Shown: positions 1 to 5,571, counted from the stretch's first letter. The stretch is 9,680 nt of DNA from an uncultured Flavobacteriales bacterium (GCA_946478775.1 CAMLDR010000158.1:1-9680), one strand, 5' to 3'. Made by a program: numbers and translations. Notes: generated by a model not told the origin, from the sequence alone.

Positions 1-37
1 ATCTACACTCTTTCCCTACACGACGCTCTTCCGATCT
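1..37 (+). other. Illumina sequencing adapter left on the contig end (not genomic)
   Basis: These 37 bases match, as I recall it, the inner part of the Illumina TruSeq P5/read-1 adapter. They begin ATCTACACTCTTTCC and end CGCTCTTCCGATCT, the usual ligation end of that adapter. The next base starts sequence that reads in frame into the flavoprotein gene, so the join is clean. This is library-construction sequence that escaped trimming. It shows that position 38 is the end of a contig and not a natural gene boundary. Confidence 0.98.
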
Positions 38-38
38 A

Positions 39-611
39 GGTGTTCGGGATATCATGCCCGAAATCAAGGGGGCTGCTGCTTGCTGGGGAATTTCCATGAT
101 CCATTGTCCGTATTGCCACGGATACGAAGTTCGAAACGAAAAAACCGGGATCCTTGCAAATGGTGAGATGGGGTTTGAGTTTTCCAAATTGATCAGCAAC
201 TGGACAAAAGAACTGACTTTGTTCACTAACGGGACATCGACATTGACATCAAAACAAACTTCCAGGCTGAAAGCAAATGGAATTGACATAAACGAACTGG
301 AAATAGAAGCCTTTGAACATACAAACGGTTATCTGGAACAAGTTCATTTTAAAGATGGAAGTACAGTTCAATTAAAAGCGATGTATGCAAAACTGCCGTT
401 TAAACAGCATTCCGATCTTCCTGAAAAGTTGGGTTGTGTTATGACAGAGTTGGGTTTCATAGAGATAGATCCTTTCCAAAAAACAAGTGTTGCCGGAGTG
501 TATGCCTGCGGGGACAATGTAACTCCCATGCGCTCGGTTGCGAATGCCGTTGCTGCAGGAACACTGACAGGAGCCATGCTGAGCAGAGAATTGATCGATG
601 AAGAGTTTTAA
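39..611 (+). CDS. Thioredoxin-reductase-like NAD(P)/FAD-dependent oxidoreductase, 5'-truncated by the contig end
   Basis: This is the C-terminal part, about 190 codons, of a two-domain flavoprotein of the pyridine nucleotide-disulfide oxidoreductase superfamily. The frame is open from base 39, directly after the adapter, and reads GVRDIMPE. That fits the ATG-V-R-D-x-x-P segment that follows the first FAD-binding half in this family. ATG 54 is therefore internal and not the start. Next comes HCPYCHGYE, a CxxC redox pair in the style of thioredoxin reductase-like and GliT-like thiol oxidoreductases, where classical TrxR has CATC. The segment after it (TGILANGEMGFEF) sits where the NADPH domain normally has GxGxxA and is degenerate. 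Near the end, GVYACGD followed by a helix rich in small residues (SVANAVAAGTLTGAM) is the C-terminal FAD-binding motif. The likely role is cytosolic thiol-disulfide or small-molecule redox chemistry; the substrate is unknown. About 110 N-terminal residues (GxGxxG FAD motif) are missing because of the assembly end and not because of mutation. Confidence 0.9.
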   Translation, partial: GVRDIMPEIKGAAACWGISMIHCPYCHGYEVRNEKTGILANGEMGFEFSKLISNWTKELTLFTNGTSTLTSKQTSRLKANGIDINELEIEAFEHTNGYLEQVHFKDGSTVQLKAMYAKLPFKQHSDLPEKLGCVMTELGFIEIDPFQKTSVAGVYACGDNVTPMRSVANAVAAGTLTGAMLSRELIDEEF

Positions 612-614
612 TTG

Positions 615-660
615 AAAGAGGGGGAATTCCGTTGGTTAACGGATTTCCCAACTCTTTTTT
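615..660 (+). terminator. Strong hairpin terminator between convergent genes, possibly bidirectional
   Basis: The stem is built from three blocks: AAAGAG 615-620 pairs with CTCTTT 652-657, GGGAA 622-626 with TTCCC 645-649, and TCCGTT 628-633 with AACGGA 638-643. It has a small bulge, one T-T mismatch and a GGTT loop (634-637). A T run (655-660) follows on the plus strand, so this is a textbook intrinsic terminator for the flavoprotein gene. It lies just past the stop codon of the minus-strand AraC gene. The hairpin can also form in that transcript, though the T tract on that side is poor. Confidence 0.85.
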
Positions 661-1640
661 CAAAAAGCGGTATCTCTGTTGTATCGGCCTTTGTATTCCA
701 CGGGGGACATTCCCGTAAACTTTCGAAAGACTTCACGAAAGGCTTTTAAATCGGAATAGCCTACTTCATACATGATCTCACTAACCGTTTTCCGGCTTGT
801 TTCCAATCCTTTTTTGGCAGACTCTACTTTCACACGCTGAAGGTATTCGATCGGTGTATTCCCGGTTGCTTTAATAAATCTGCGGTCGAAATTCCTTCTT
901 CCAACCGAAAAACGGGAAGATAATTCTTCCACAGAGATCTTTTCGTGAAAGTTTTGTTCCAGGTAGATCTGAACCTGCTTTACAAGCTCGTCGTCATGTT
1001 GTTTTTGCCCCCTGAAAATCGTAAATGCAGATTGACTTTTCCTATCCGGTTCTATTTGAAATACCTTGGAGCAATAAATAGCCGTTTGCCTGTCAAAGTA
1101 CTTTTCAATCAGATAAATGATCAGGTTCAGGAATGAATAAGCGCCTCCGTTGGTGTAAATTCCCTTTTCGTCTGTGATCAATTGATCTGTTTGCAGTTTT
1201 ACATTCGGAAATAAGCTTCTGAAATCTTCAGCCGCACTCCAATGAGTAGAACAGCTTTTTCCGTCCAGCATCCCGGAAGCGGCAAGTAGGAATCCTCCTG
1301 TACAGATGCTTGCTATTTCTGCTCCTCTTCTGCGTTGATGTTGAATCCAGGGAATCAGTGCTTCGTTCAATTGCAACGCATGTGTGTAATTGTGGTTCAG
1401 GGAAGGAATAATGATCAGATCGGTTTTTGAAATAGCTGAAACGGAGGTGTGCGGTTTTACGGAAAACAATCCGTCATAGAAATCTACCTGCTCTGAAAGC
1501 CCTGCAAGCTGAATTCGGAAGATTGCTTCATGACCTTTTTCCATCCAAAATGCATTTGCCCTTGAAAACAGCTTGTATGTACCAACAATACTGCTTAAAT
1601 TGTTTTCTCCTTCGGGAACGATAATAGTCAAATGCTTCAT
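660..1640 (-). CDS. GlxA-type AraC family transcriptional regulator (DJ-1/PfpI domain plus AraC HTH)
   Basis: This 326-residue cytosolic DNA-binding regulator joins an N-terminal DJ-1/PfpI (class I glutamine amidotransferase-like) domain, roughly residues 1-185, to a C-terminal AraC double helix-turn-helix, roughly 218-320. The first domain shows the nucleophile-elbow segment ASICTGGFLLAASGMLDGK with Cys113, followed by STHW with His133; GlxA-type regulators typically carry S-x-CTGAF and TTHW here. The HTH region shows ISVEELSSRFSVGRRNFDRRF and the signature-like VSEIMYEVGYSDLKAFREVFRKFTG (split here at GYSD). The frame stays open 13 codons further upstream to 1679. I place the start at 1640 because a perfect -7 promoter box lies at 1654-1661, inside that extension, and because MKHLTIIVPEG is the natural first beta strand of the domain. 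It is divergent from the DinB/SRPBCC pair and probably controls it, itself, or both. The effector is unknown; in this family the amidotransferase-like domain usually acts as a sensor and not as an enzyme. Confidence 0.9.
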   Translation of the reverse strand: MKHLTIIVPEGENNLSSIVGTYKLFSRANAFWMEKGHEAIFRIQLAGLSEQVDFYDGLFSVKPHTSVSAISKTDLIIIPSLNHNYTHALQLNEALIPWIQHQRRRGAEIASICTGGFLLAASGMLDGKSCSTHWSAAEDFRSLFPNVKLQTDQLITDEKGIYTNGGAYSFLNLIIYLIEKYFDRQTAIYCSKVFQIEPDRKSQSAFTIFRGQKQHDDELVKQVQIYLEQNFHEKISVEELSSRFSVGRRNFDRRFIKATGNTPIEYLQRVKVESAKKGLETSRKTVSEIMYEVGYSDLKAFREVFRKFTGMSPVEYKGRYNRDTAF

Positions 1641-1653
1641 GGAGTGTTTTTTA

Positions 1654-1684
1654 CAAAAGTAAGCTATTGAAATGTCCAAATCAA
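1654..1684 (-). promoter_or_regulatory. Bacteroidota-type promoter of the GlxA-type regulator
   Basis: On the minus strand, TACTTTTG (1661 down to 1654) matches the Bacteroidota -7 consensus TAnnTTTG exactly. A TTG lies 20 bp upstream (1684-1682), inside the 17-23 bp spacing reported for Flavobacterium promoters. The ATG at 1640 is 13 bases downstream, which implies a very short leader. Exact boxes plus good spacing make this one of the better promoter calls in the window. Confidence 0.7.
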
Positions 1685-1734
1685 CCCGTTAGATTGTCTT
1701 TTTTACACCTTTCTGATTTCGGACCGGTAAGCTA
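1659..1734. promoter_or_regulatory. Candidate operator: 8-bp direct repeat overlapping both divergent -7 boxes
   Basis: GTAAGCTA occurs at 1659-1666 and again at 1727-1734, offset by 68 bp. The first copy overlaps the upstream edge of the regulator's -7 box. The second overlaps the upstream edge of the DinB gene's -7 box. AraC-family proteins often bind paired direct repeats, so these could be sites for the divergent regulator. A chance 8-bp repeat in a 137-bp region is not rare; the placement is the main argument. Confidence 0.3.
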
Positions 1735-1740
1735 AATTTG
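1733..1740 (+). promoter_or_regulatory. Bacteroidota -7 box of the DinB/SRPBCC unit
   Basis: TAAATTTG is an exact match to TAnnTTTG. It lies 37 bases upstream of the DinB start codon, which allows a leader of about 30 nt. No clear TTG sits at the right distance upstream; the nearest candidate is a TTT run at 1710-1712, 20 bp away. The box stands back to back with the regulator's own promoter. Confidence 0.6.
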
Positions 1741-1777
1741 CCTGTAAAATGAAAAAGTAACAAACTAAAACTAAGAG

Positions 1778-2257
1778 ATGAACACAACACAAACAATGGT
1801 TAAACTGATTATCGACAGGTGGGAAGGATCAATCCTGAATTGCAATAACCTTTTAAAGGCTTTGTCAGACGATCAGTTACAAAGAGAAATTTCACCGGGA
1901 AAGAACAGAGGGATTTACTTATTGGGGCATTTGATCGTGGTTCATGACAGTATGCTTCCATTATTGAATTTCGGAGAGAAGCACTACCCTGAATTAAGTA
2001 CCATTTTTATCGAATCACCGGATAAAACAGTTGGCGAAATTCCTTCTGCACAGGAACTGCGTTCGATCTGGGAGAAACAAACAAGTTATTTGAAAGAGCA
2101 AATGGATACCTTGAAGGCGGAGGACTGGTTTGAAAGACATACGGCTGTATCCGTGGAAGATTTTGCCAAAGAACCCCATCGCAATAAGTTGAATATCATT
2201 TTAACCAGAACGACGCATCTGGCTTATCACACGGGGCAATTGGTTTTAATAAAATAG
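1778..2257 (+). CDS. DinB-like (DinB/YfiT superfamily) putative metal-dependent four-helix protein
   Basis: The protein has 159 residues, the usual length for the DinB/YfiT fold. The family has a four-helix bundle that normally binds a divalent metal through three histidines. Here the family positions appear to be His51 (LLGHL) with His147 and His151 (THLAYHTGQL); the last is the typical C-terminal HxxxH helix. Known relatives include mycothiol- and bacillithiol-dependent S-transferases, so thiol transfer or detoxification is possible, but the substrate cannot be read from sequence. No signal peptide is seen, so it should be cytosolic. It is first in a two-gene unit, with only two bases before the SRPBCC start codon, and has its own -7 box at 1733. 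It is divergent from the GlxA-type regulator. There is little Shine-Dalgarno signal (CTAAGAG before the ATG). Confidence 0.85.
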   Translation: MNTTQTMVKLIIDRWEGSILNCNNLLKALSDDQLQREISPGKNRGIYLLGHLIVVHDSMLPLLNFGEKHYPELSTIFIESPDKTVGEIPSAQELRSIWEKQTSYLKEQMDTLKAEDWFERHTAVSVEDFAKEPHRNKLNIILTRTTHLAYHTGQLVLIK

Positions 2258-2259
2258 TT

Positions 2260-2685
2260 ATGAAAGATTTTACAGTTAAAATAAGTTCGGACCGAACACC
2301 CGAACACGTATTCAAAACCGTTCAGGATGTACGTTCCTGGTGGTCCGGACTTTATTCCGAAGAATTTACCGGAGAAACAAAAGAATTGAATGATGAGTTC
2401 AGTTTCAGAGCAGGTGACGGAGCGCATTACTCCAGGCAAAAACTCATTGAAGTGATTCCAAATCAACGAATTGTTTGGCTGATTACTGAAGGTGAATTGA
2501 GTTTTATTGAAGAAAAGGACGAATGGGTTGGTACGAAAGTGATTTTCGACATCTCGGAGAAAGACGGAAAAACCGAACTGACATTTACACATCAGGGTTT
2601 GACTCCCGAAACAGCATGTTACGATTCCTGTTCACGCGGATGGTCCATGTATCTGCAGGATAAATTAACCCCGTTATTACAATAA
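2260..2685 (+). CDS. SRPBCC / AHSA1-type (START-like) domain protein
   Basis: This is a single-domain 141-residue protein of the activator-of-Hsp90-ATPase-homolog (AHSA1/COG3832) branch of the SRPBCC helix-grip fold, which forms a deep cavity for hydrophobic ligands. Supporting features are the N-terminal strand and helix (FTVKISSDRTPEHVFKTVQD, then VRSWWSG), the central strands with RIVWLITEG and TKVIFDIS, TELTFTHQGL, and the C-terminal helix with GWSMYLQDKLTPLL. The W-W pair and the final GW-x-x-x-L helix are common in this group. It is cytosolic with no catalytic motif visible; ligand binding or a stress-related role is an inference. The start codon lies two bases after the DinB stop, so the two are almost certainly cotranscribed and translationally coupled. 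The 3' end is followed by an AT-rich stretch and then the 2719-2746 palindrome. Confidence 0.88.
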   Translation: MKDFTVKISSDRTPEHVFKTVQDVRSWWSGLYSEEFTGETKELNDEFSFRAGDGAHYSRQKLIEVIPNQRIVWLITEGELSFIEEKDEWVGTKVIFDISEKDGKTELTFTHQGLTPETACYDSCSRGWSMYLQDKLTPLLQ

Positions 2686-2718
2686 AATAGTTACCGCAAA
2701 ATATAATTTGTAAAATAT

Positions 2719-2746
2719 GCAGGGACGCGACGCATCGCGTCCCTGC
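2719..2746. repeat. Perfect 12-bp palindromic hairpin (REP-like intergenic element, possible terminator)
   Basis: GCAGGGACGCGA (2719-2730) and TCGCGTCCCTGC (2735-2746) are perfect inverted repeats around the loop CGCA. The element is sharply GC-rich inside AT-rich flanks. From memory, related GGGACGCGA...TCGCGTCCC palindromes recur between genes in Bacteroidota and cyanobacteria, so this may be one copy of a dispersed family. It follows the SRPBCC gene and could end that transcript, but the following CGTTTTC is only a weak T tract. Confidence 0.8.
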
Positions 2747-2775
2747 CGTTTTCATAATTTTCTGCGGGAAATCAC

Positions 2776-2783
2776 TAATTTTG
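2776..2783 (+). promoter_or_regulatory. -7 box immediately upstream of the PepSY-TM start codon
   Basis: TAATTTTG matches TAnnTTTG exactly and ends only four bases before the ATG at 2788. A transcript from it would begin at or within a few bases of the ATG. It would be leaderless or would use the in-frame ATG at 2809. The upstream -33 element is weak (TTTT 2749-2752, 23 bp away). Confidence 0.55.
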
Positions 2784-2787
2784 CCAC

Positions 2788-3294
2788 ATGAATAATTCTA
2801 AACCTTCCATGCGTGTCCTTCACCGGTACCTGGGTTTTTTCCTGGCCGGAATCATGGCTGTTTATGCGATCAGCGGAATTGTATTGATCTTCCGCGACAC
2901 CGATTTTTTGAAAAGCGCTCATACCGAGACGATCAAAATTGAACCGAATATCAAAAATGAGAACATTGGGAAAGCACTGGAAATGCGCAAATACCAGTTC
3001 GAGCGGGAAGAAGGCGACATGGTGTATTTCAGGAACGGGGATTACAACCGGAAAACCGGGGTTGCACACATTACGTCGAAAGAACTTCCTTACATCCTGG
3101 ATAAGATGACTCATCTGCACAAGGCAAGCACAGACGATCCGCTTTATTGGCTCAATATTTTCTTCGGAGTATCACTTTTGTTCTTCGTTCTGTCCGCTTT
3201 TTGGATGTATTTACCCAAAACTAAGGTATTTAAGACCGGTTTGCTGTATTCATTGGCTGGATTAGTTCTGACATTGATTTTGTTGTTTGTTTAA
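2788..3294 (+). CDS. PepSY-associated transmembrane (PepSY-TM) protein, minimal form
   Basis: This is a 168-residue inner-membrane protein. Helix 1 (about residues 14-35) follows the family motif RVLHRYLGFFLAG and ends in AISGIVLIFRD. A hydrophilic, mostly extracytoplasmic segment (about 36-118) holds a reduced PepSY-like region and the HLH at 109-111. Helix 2 (about 122-142) and helix 3 (about 149-167) close the protein. LHRYLG near helix 1 and the HLH before helix 2 correspond to conserved histidines of PepSY-TM proteins, some of which bind haem or act near iron uptake. Typical PepSY-TM proteins run to 350-500 residues with four helices, so this is a short form. It appears complete, with a clear stop and no frame break. 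It stands alone. Start: ATG 2788 is the first in frame, but the adjacent promoter box also allows Met8 (2809), which would still keep helix 1. Confidence 0.82.
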   Translation: MNNSKPSMRVLHRYLGFFLAGIMAVYAISGIVLIFRDTDFLKSAHTETIKIEPNIKNENIGKALEMRKYQFEREEGDMVYFRNGDYNRKTGVAHITSKELPYILDKMTHLHKASTDDPLYWLNIFFGVSLLFFVLSAFWMYLPKTKVFKTGLLYSLAGLVLTLILLFV

Positions 3295-3354
3295 TAAGCA
3301 ATGTTTCTGCTCAAAACTTTAATGGTTAACTAGTTAGTTTTTTGAACGATTTGT

Positions 3355-3362
3355 AACTTTTG
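3355..3362 (+). promoter_or_regulatory. Possible -7 box of the SMR exporter gene
   Basis: AACTTTTG differs from TAnnTTTG at one position and ends 11 bases before the start codon. A 10-bp perfect palindrome, TAACTAGTTA (3327-3336), lies just upstream and could be an operator. I see no ykkC or mini-ykkC guanidine riboswitch structure. Confidence 0.3.
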
Positions 3363-3373
3363 AACTTGAAAGA

Positions 3374-3700
3374 ATGAATTGGATAATTTTAATCATAGCA
3401 GGACTCTTTGAAGTGGCCTTTGCATCCTGCCTGGAGAAAGCCAGGGTTTCTACCGGAACTGCCGTTTATTGGTGGTATGCAGGTTTCTTCGTTTCGTTAA
3501 CGATCAGTATGTTGCTGCTGATGAAAGCAGTTCAAACACTTCCAATTGGAACAGCCTATGCCGTTTGGACGGGAATTGGCGCAGTTGGAACTGTTTTGGT
3601 CGGGATTTTTATTTTCAGGGATCCGGTCAGTTTTTGGAAAATATTCTTCATCATCACACTGATCTCATCCATTATCGGATTAAAGTATGTTTCGCATTGA
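3374..3700 (+). CDS. Small multidrug resistance (SMR) family exporter, SugE/Gdx-like
   Basis: The protein has 108 residues and four membrane helices, the standard SMR size. It should work as a proton-coupled antiparallel dimer in the inner membrane. The essential proton- and substrate-binding glutamate is present as Glu13 in GLFEV. The helix-3 signature PIGTAYAVWTGIGAVGT (57-73) is the form found in the SugE/Gdx branch, which exports guanidinium, more than the EmrE branch. Tyr62 and Trp65 align with the EmrE pocket residues Tyr60 and Trp63. One unusual point is that helix 1 reads GLFEVAFASCL, so the Trp usually found three residues after the glutamate in Gdx is Phe16. Substrate range could therefore differ, and I give no gene symbol. 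The gene is probably transcribed from a near-consensus box at 3355 and followed 26 bases later by the DUF3634-like gene. Confidence 0.92.
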   Translation: MNWIILIIAGLFEVAFASCLEKARVSTGTAVYWWYAGFFVSLTISMLLLMKAVQTLPIGTAYAVWTGIGAVGTVLVGIFIFRDPVSFWKIFFIITLISSIIGLKYVSH

Positions 3701-3726
3701 AGTAAATCAGCTTGAATTTTCGTGAA

Positions 3727-4008
3727 ATGGCAGCACTAACTCTAAATCTAAAGAAAATCCTTCTCAGGCTAAACGCTTCGACCTTACTAATGATTGAAAT
3801 TGACAATGGTCGGGTGAAACAGGTGAAAGGCGCACCGGATAAGCGGTTTTTGACCGATTGCGAGGACGTCGCAAGAGAAAACAGGCTGAAATCGGGATTG
3901 ATTTATGTGGTAAAAAATACGGACGGAGGAACACGGGTTAAAGCTTCCGGCCCAATCCCTGATTTTGTAACTCAACGATTACGGAACATTTGGAGTTTTT
4001 ATTCTTAA
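3727..4008 (+). CDS. Small DUF3634-like protein of unknown function
   Basis: This is a 93-residue protein from ATG 3727. A TTG at 3712 would add five codons but has no support. From memory it resembles DUF3634: a short beta segment with IDNGRVKQVKGAPDKRFL, then a helix (CEDVAREN), a GLIYVVK strand, VKASGPIPDF and the closing TQRLRNIW. DUF3634 proteins share this order of D/N-G..., KG-x-P-x-x-F, SxxIP and QQRIRN. Many of those have an N-terminal membrane helix. Here the N-terminus (LTLNLKKILLRLNASTLLMI) is only moderately hydrophobic and amphipathic, so a cytosolic protein is more likely. It lies 26 bases downstream of the SMR exporter and may share its transcript. No catalytic residues are visible and the function is unknown. 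Confidence 0.6.
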   Translation: MAALTLNLKKILLRLNASTLLMIEIDNGRVKQVKGAPDKRFLTDCEDVARENRLKSGLIYVVKNTDGGTRVKASGPIPDFVTQRLRNIWSFYS

Positions 4009-4221
4009 TCACATTCCGGATATTCTCGAAGAGCAGTGTTTTTCGGTTTATCTGAACCGCGAAGTGGCGTCATTTGAATAGAACTTTTGAACTCACTTCA
4101 CAACCATTCAGACGAAGTTCTCAATTATTTTCTATCTTAGTTTCCTGAAAATAAACCATACGGAATCAATTGCTAAAGAGTTAATTGATTTTAGAGGATA
4201 AACAGCTAAAAAAATACCCAA

Positions 4222-4911
4222 ATGACAGATCCCGATTTATTAAAGAAAATTATCCAGTGGGATGTTAAATCCTGGTCCAAAGCACTTTTCTTTTGGGAAA
4301 AAAAAGTGGATTGGAATGGTGTGGAAAATGGACTGGAACTGGGAGGACGTGAAGGAGGTTTATCACTTTGGCTTGCTTTAAAAGGAAAGAAAACACTTTG
4401 TTCGGATTACGCCACAGATGTGCAGCAAACTGCAGAAAAATTGCACAAGGAATACAAGGTCACAGCTTATATTGACTATGAAGATATCGATGCTTCCAAT
4501 ATTCCTTATGAGAATCAGTTCGATGTCATTGTTTTCAAATCGATCATCGGTGGAATAGGACGAGGGAATAACTTTGAAATTCAAAAAAAGGTTTTTCGCG
4601 AGATTCACAAAGCTTTAAAGCCAGGAGGAAAACTGTTGTTTGCAGAAAACCTCGTTGGCTCACCACTTCATCAAAAACTGAGAAAAAGATACGTAAACTG
4701 GGGAAGTACCTGGCGTTATTTGTCAGTAGACGAAATGAAGGAATGCCTGAGCGTTTTTTCAGATTACGAAATGAAAACTACCGGATTCCTGGGGACAATG
4801 GGAAGAAGTGAAGGTCAGCGCCGTTTTTTGGCAACAGGAGATCGGCTGTTTTGGAACCACGTTAGCCCGGCCGGTTGGAAATACATCGCTTACGGAGTTG
4901 CACAGAAATAG
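4222..4911 (+). CDS. Class I SAM-dependent methyltransferase
   Basis: This is a 229-residue cytosolic Rossmann-fold methyltransferase of the Methyltransf_11/25 type. Motif I is GLELGGREGGLSLWLALKG (38-56), in the form E-x-G-G-x-E-G-G. Post-I is TLCSDYA with Asp62, positioned for the SAM ribose. Motif IV is QFDVIVFKSIIGGIG (99-113), and motifs V-VI read FREIHKALKPGGKLLFAEN (125-143). The N-terminal IIQWDVKSWSKALFFWE and the ELGGREGG variant resemble, from memory, methyltransferases found in surface-polysaccharide clusters. No glycan genes are nearby, so the acceptor is unknown. The 213-bp region upstream (4009-4221) holds no gene; it has a one-mismatch -7-like box TATCTTAG (4133-4140), which would give an 80-nt leader, and a weak CGGTT/AACCG hairpin (4044-4059). 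The start ATG 4222 follows an A-rich stretch. It seems to be monocistronic. Confidence 0.88.
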   Translation: MTDPDLLKKIIQWDVKSWSKALFFWEKKVDWNGVENGLELGGREGGLSLWLALKGKKTLCSDYATDVQQTAEKLHKEYKVTAYIDYEDIDASNIPYENQFDVIVFKSIIGGIGRGNNFEIQKKVFREIHKALKPGGKLLFAENLVGSPLHQKLRKRYVNWGSTWRYLSVDEMKECLSVFSDYEMKTTGFLGTMGRSEGQRRFLATGDRLFWNHVSPAGWKYIAYGVAQK

Positions 4912-4945
4912 CACATTCGCCAAAATAAGTTATATGCATTTCAGC

Positions 4946-4953
4946 TATCTTTG
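4946..4953 (+). promoter_or_regulatory. Bacteroidota -7 box of the LuxR-type regulator gene
   Basis: TATCTTTG is an exact TAnnTTTG match that ends 16 bases before the ATG at 4970. No convincing -33 TTG was found at standard spacing. AGGGAAG just before the ATG is one of the few purine-rich, Shine-Dalgarno-like stretches in the window. Confidence 0.55.
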
Positions 4954-4969
4954 CCCCTAAACAGGGAAG

Positions 4970-5443
4970 ATGCTTCGCAATTTGTTCAAGTCTTACAAAT
5001 TAATCCTGCTCTACGGAGTTTCACTGGCTGCGCTTTTATTTCTGATGCGCTGGCTGGAATTCCGATTATTGGTCATTAGCCATGCAACTGAATTGTATGT
5101 TTCGGCGATTGCTATTGTATTTCTGGTTTTGGGCATTTGGGTCGCAAAACAATTGACGAAACCCAAAACCGTTTTGGTTGAAAAAACCGTCTATGTTTCT
5201 GCTTCCTCTGAGAACTTTGAGCGGAATGAAAAAGTTCTGCTAGAATTAGGGATCAGCAAACGCGAACTGGAAGTATTGGAACTCATTGCACAAGGGTTTA
5301 GTAACAATGAAATTGCAGAACGGTTATTTGTCTCTTTGAACACGATCAAAACACACAGTTCCAAACTCTTTGAAAAACTGGAAGTTAACAGGCGCACACA
5401 AGCCGTTGAGGCAGCAAAGCGATTAGGGATTATTCCGTTATAA
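4970..5443 (+). CDS. Membrane-anchored LuxR/GerE-type transcriptional regulator
   Basis: This 157-residue protein has two predicted membrane helices at its N-terminus (about 11-28 and 40-60), a short linker and a C-terminal LuxR-type HTH (about 93-155). The HTH core is clear: SKRELEVLELIAQGFSNNEIA, then FVSLNTIKTHSSKLFEKL and EVNRRTQAVEAAKRLGII. The order KRE-x-EVL, G-x-S/N-N-x-E-I-A and T-x-K-T/x-H matches the GerE family closely. There is no receiver or autoinducer-binding domain. Input must come through the membrane segments or a partner, or DNA binding is constitutive. Both helices are joined by a short loop, and the HTH must be cytoplasmic. In Bacteroidota, genes of this type often sit beside DUF4199 genes, as here (from memory). 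The start is supported by the -7 box at 4946 and a purine-rich leader. Confidence 0.88.
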   Translation: MLRNLFKSYKLILLYGVSLAALLFLMRWLEFRLLVISHATELYVSAIAIVFLVLGIWVAKQLTKPKTVLVEKTVYVSASSENFERNEKVLLELGISKRELEVLELIAQGFSNNEIAERLFVSLNTIKTHSSKLFEKLEVNRRTQAVEAAKRLGIIPL

Positions 5444-5531
5444 ACCGAAAATCACCCGAAAGTATGAGCGCTGAAAGCCCGGGGCACCTCACTTTTGTCG
5501 AAATAAGAAGAAGCATTGCTTCTGATAATGT

Positions 5532-5549
5532 GATCTGCATCAGCAGATC
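5532..5549. promoter_or_regulatory. Short perfect hairpin/palindrome between the LuxR-type and DUF4199 genes
   Basis: GATCTGC (5532-5538) and GCAGATC (5543-5549) are a perfect 7-bp inverted repeat around ATCA. It lies 22 bases before the DUF4199 ATG, in the 128-bp gap after the LuxR-type gene. Without a T run it is not a terminator. A dyad of this size could be a binding site for the neighbouring regulator or a leader-RNA structure. Confidence 0.35.
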
Positions 5550-5571
5550 GATAACTTATAAATTTACTCAA

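Noticed and set aside
54..56. ATG at 54 as the start of the flavoprotein gene
   Set aside because: The frame is open from base 39 and reads GVRDI, part of the conserved segment before the CPYC motif. The true start lies off the contig.
1641..1679. 13-codon N-terminal extension of the GlxA-type regulator
   Set aside because: It contains the exact -7 box of the gene's own promoter (1654-1661), and the domain begins naturally at the ATG of 1640.
3295..3373. Guanidine riboswitch upstream of the SMR exporter
   Set aside because: The 79-base gap shows no ykkC-like fold and no tandem mini-ykkC hairpins with ACGR loops; only a 10-bp palindrome (3327-3336) is present.
3712..3726. TTG start for the DUF3634-like gene
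   Set aside because: It adds five codons without homology or a promoter reason; ATG 3727 is closer to the family's N-terminus.
5464..5571. 36-codon N-terminal extension of the DUF4199 protein
   Set aside because: It is hydrophilic, unlike any family member I recall, and covers the 5532-5549 palindrome. The first membrane helix begins right after ATG 5572.
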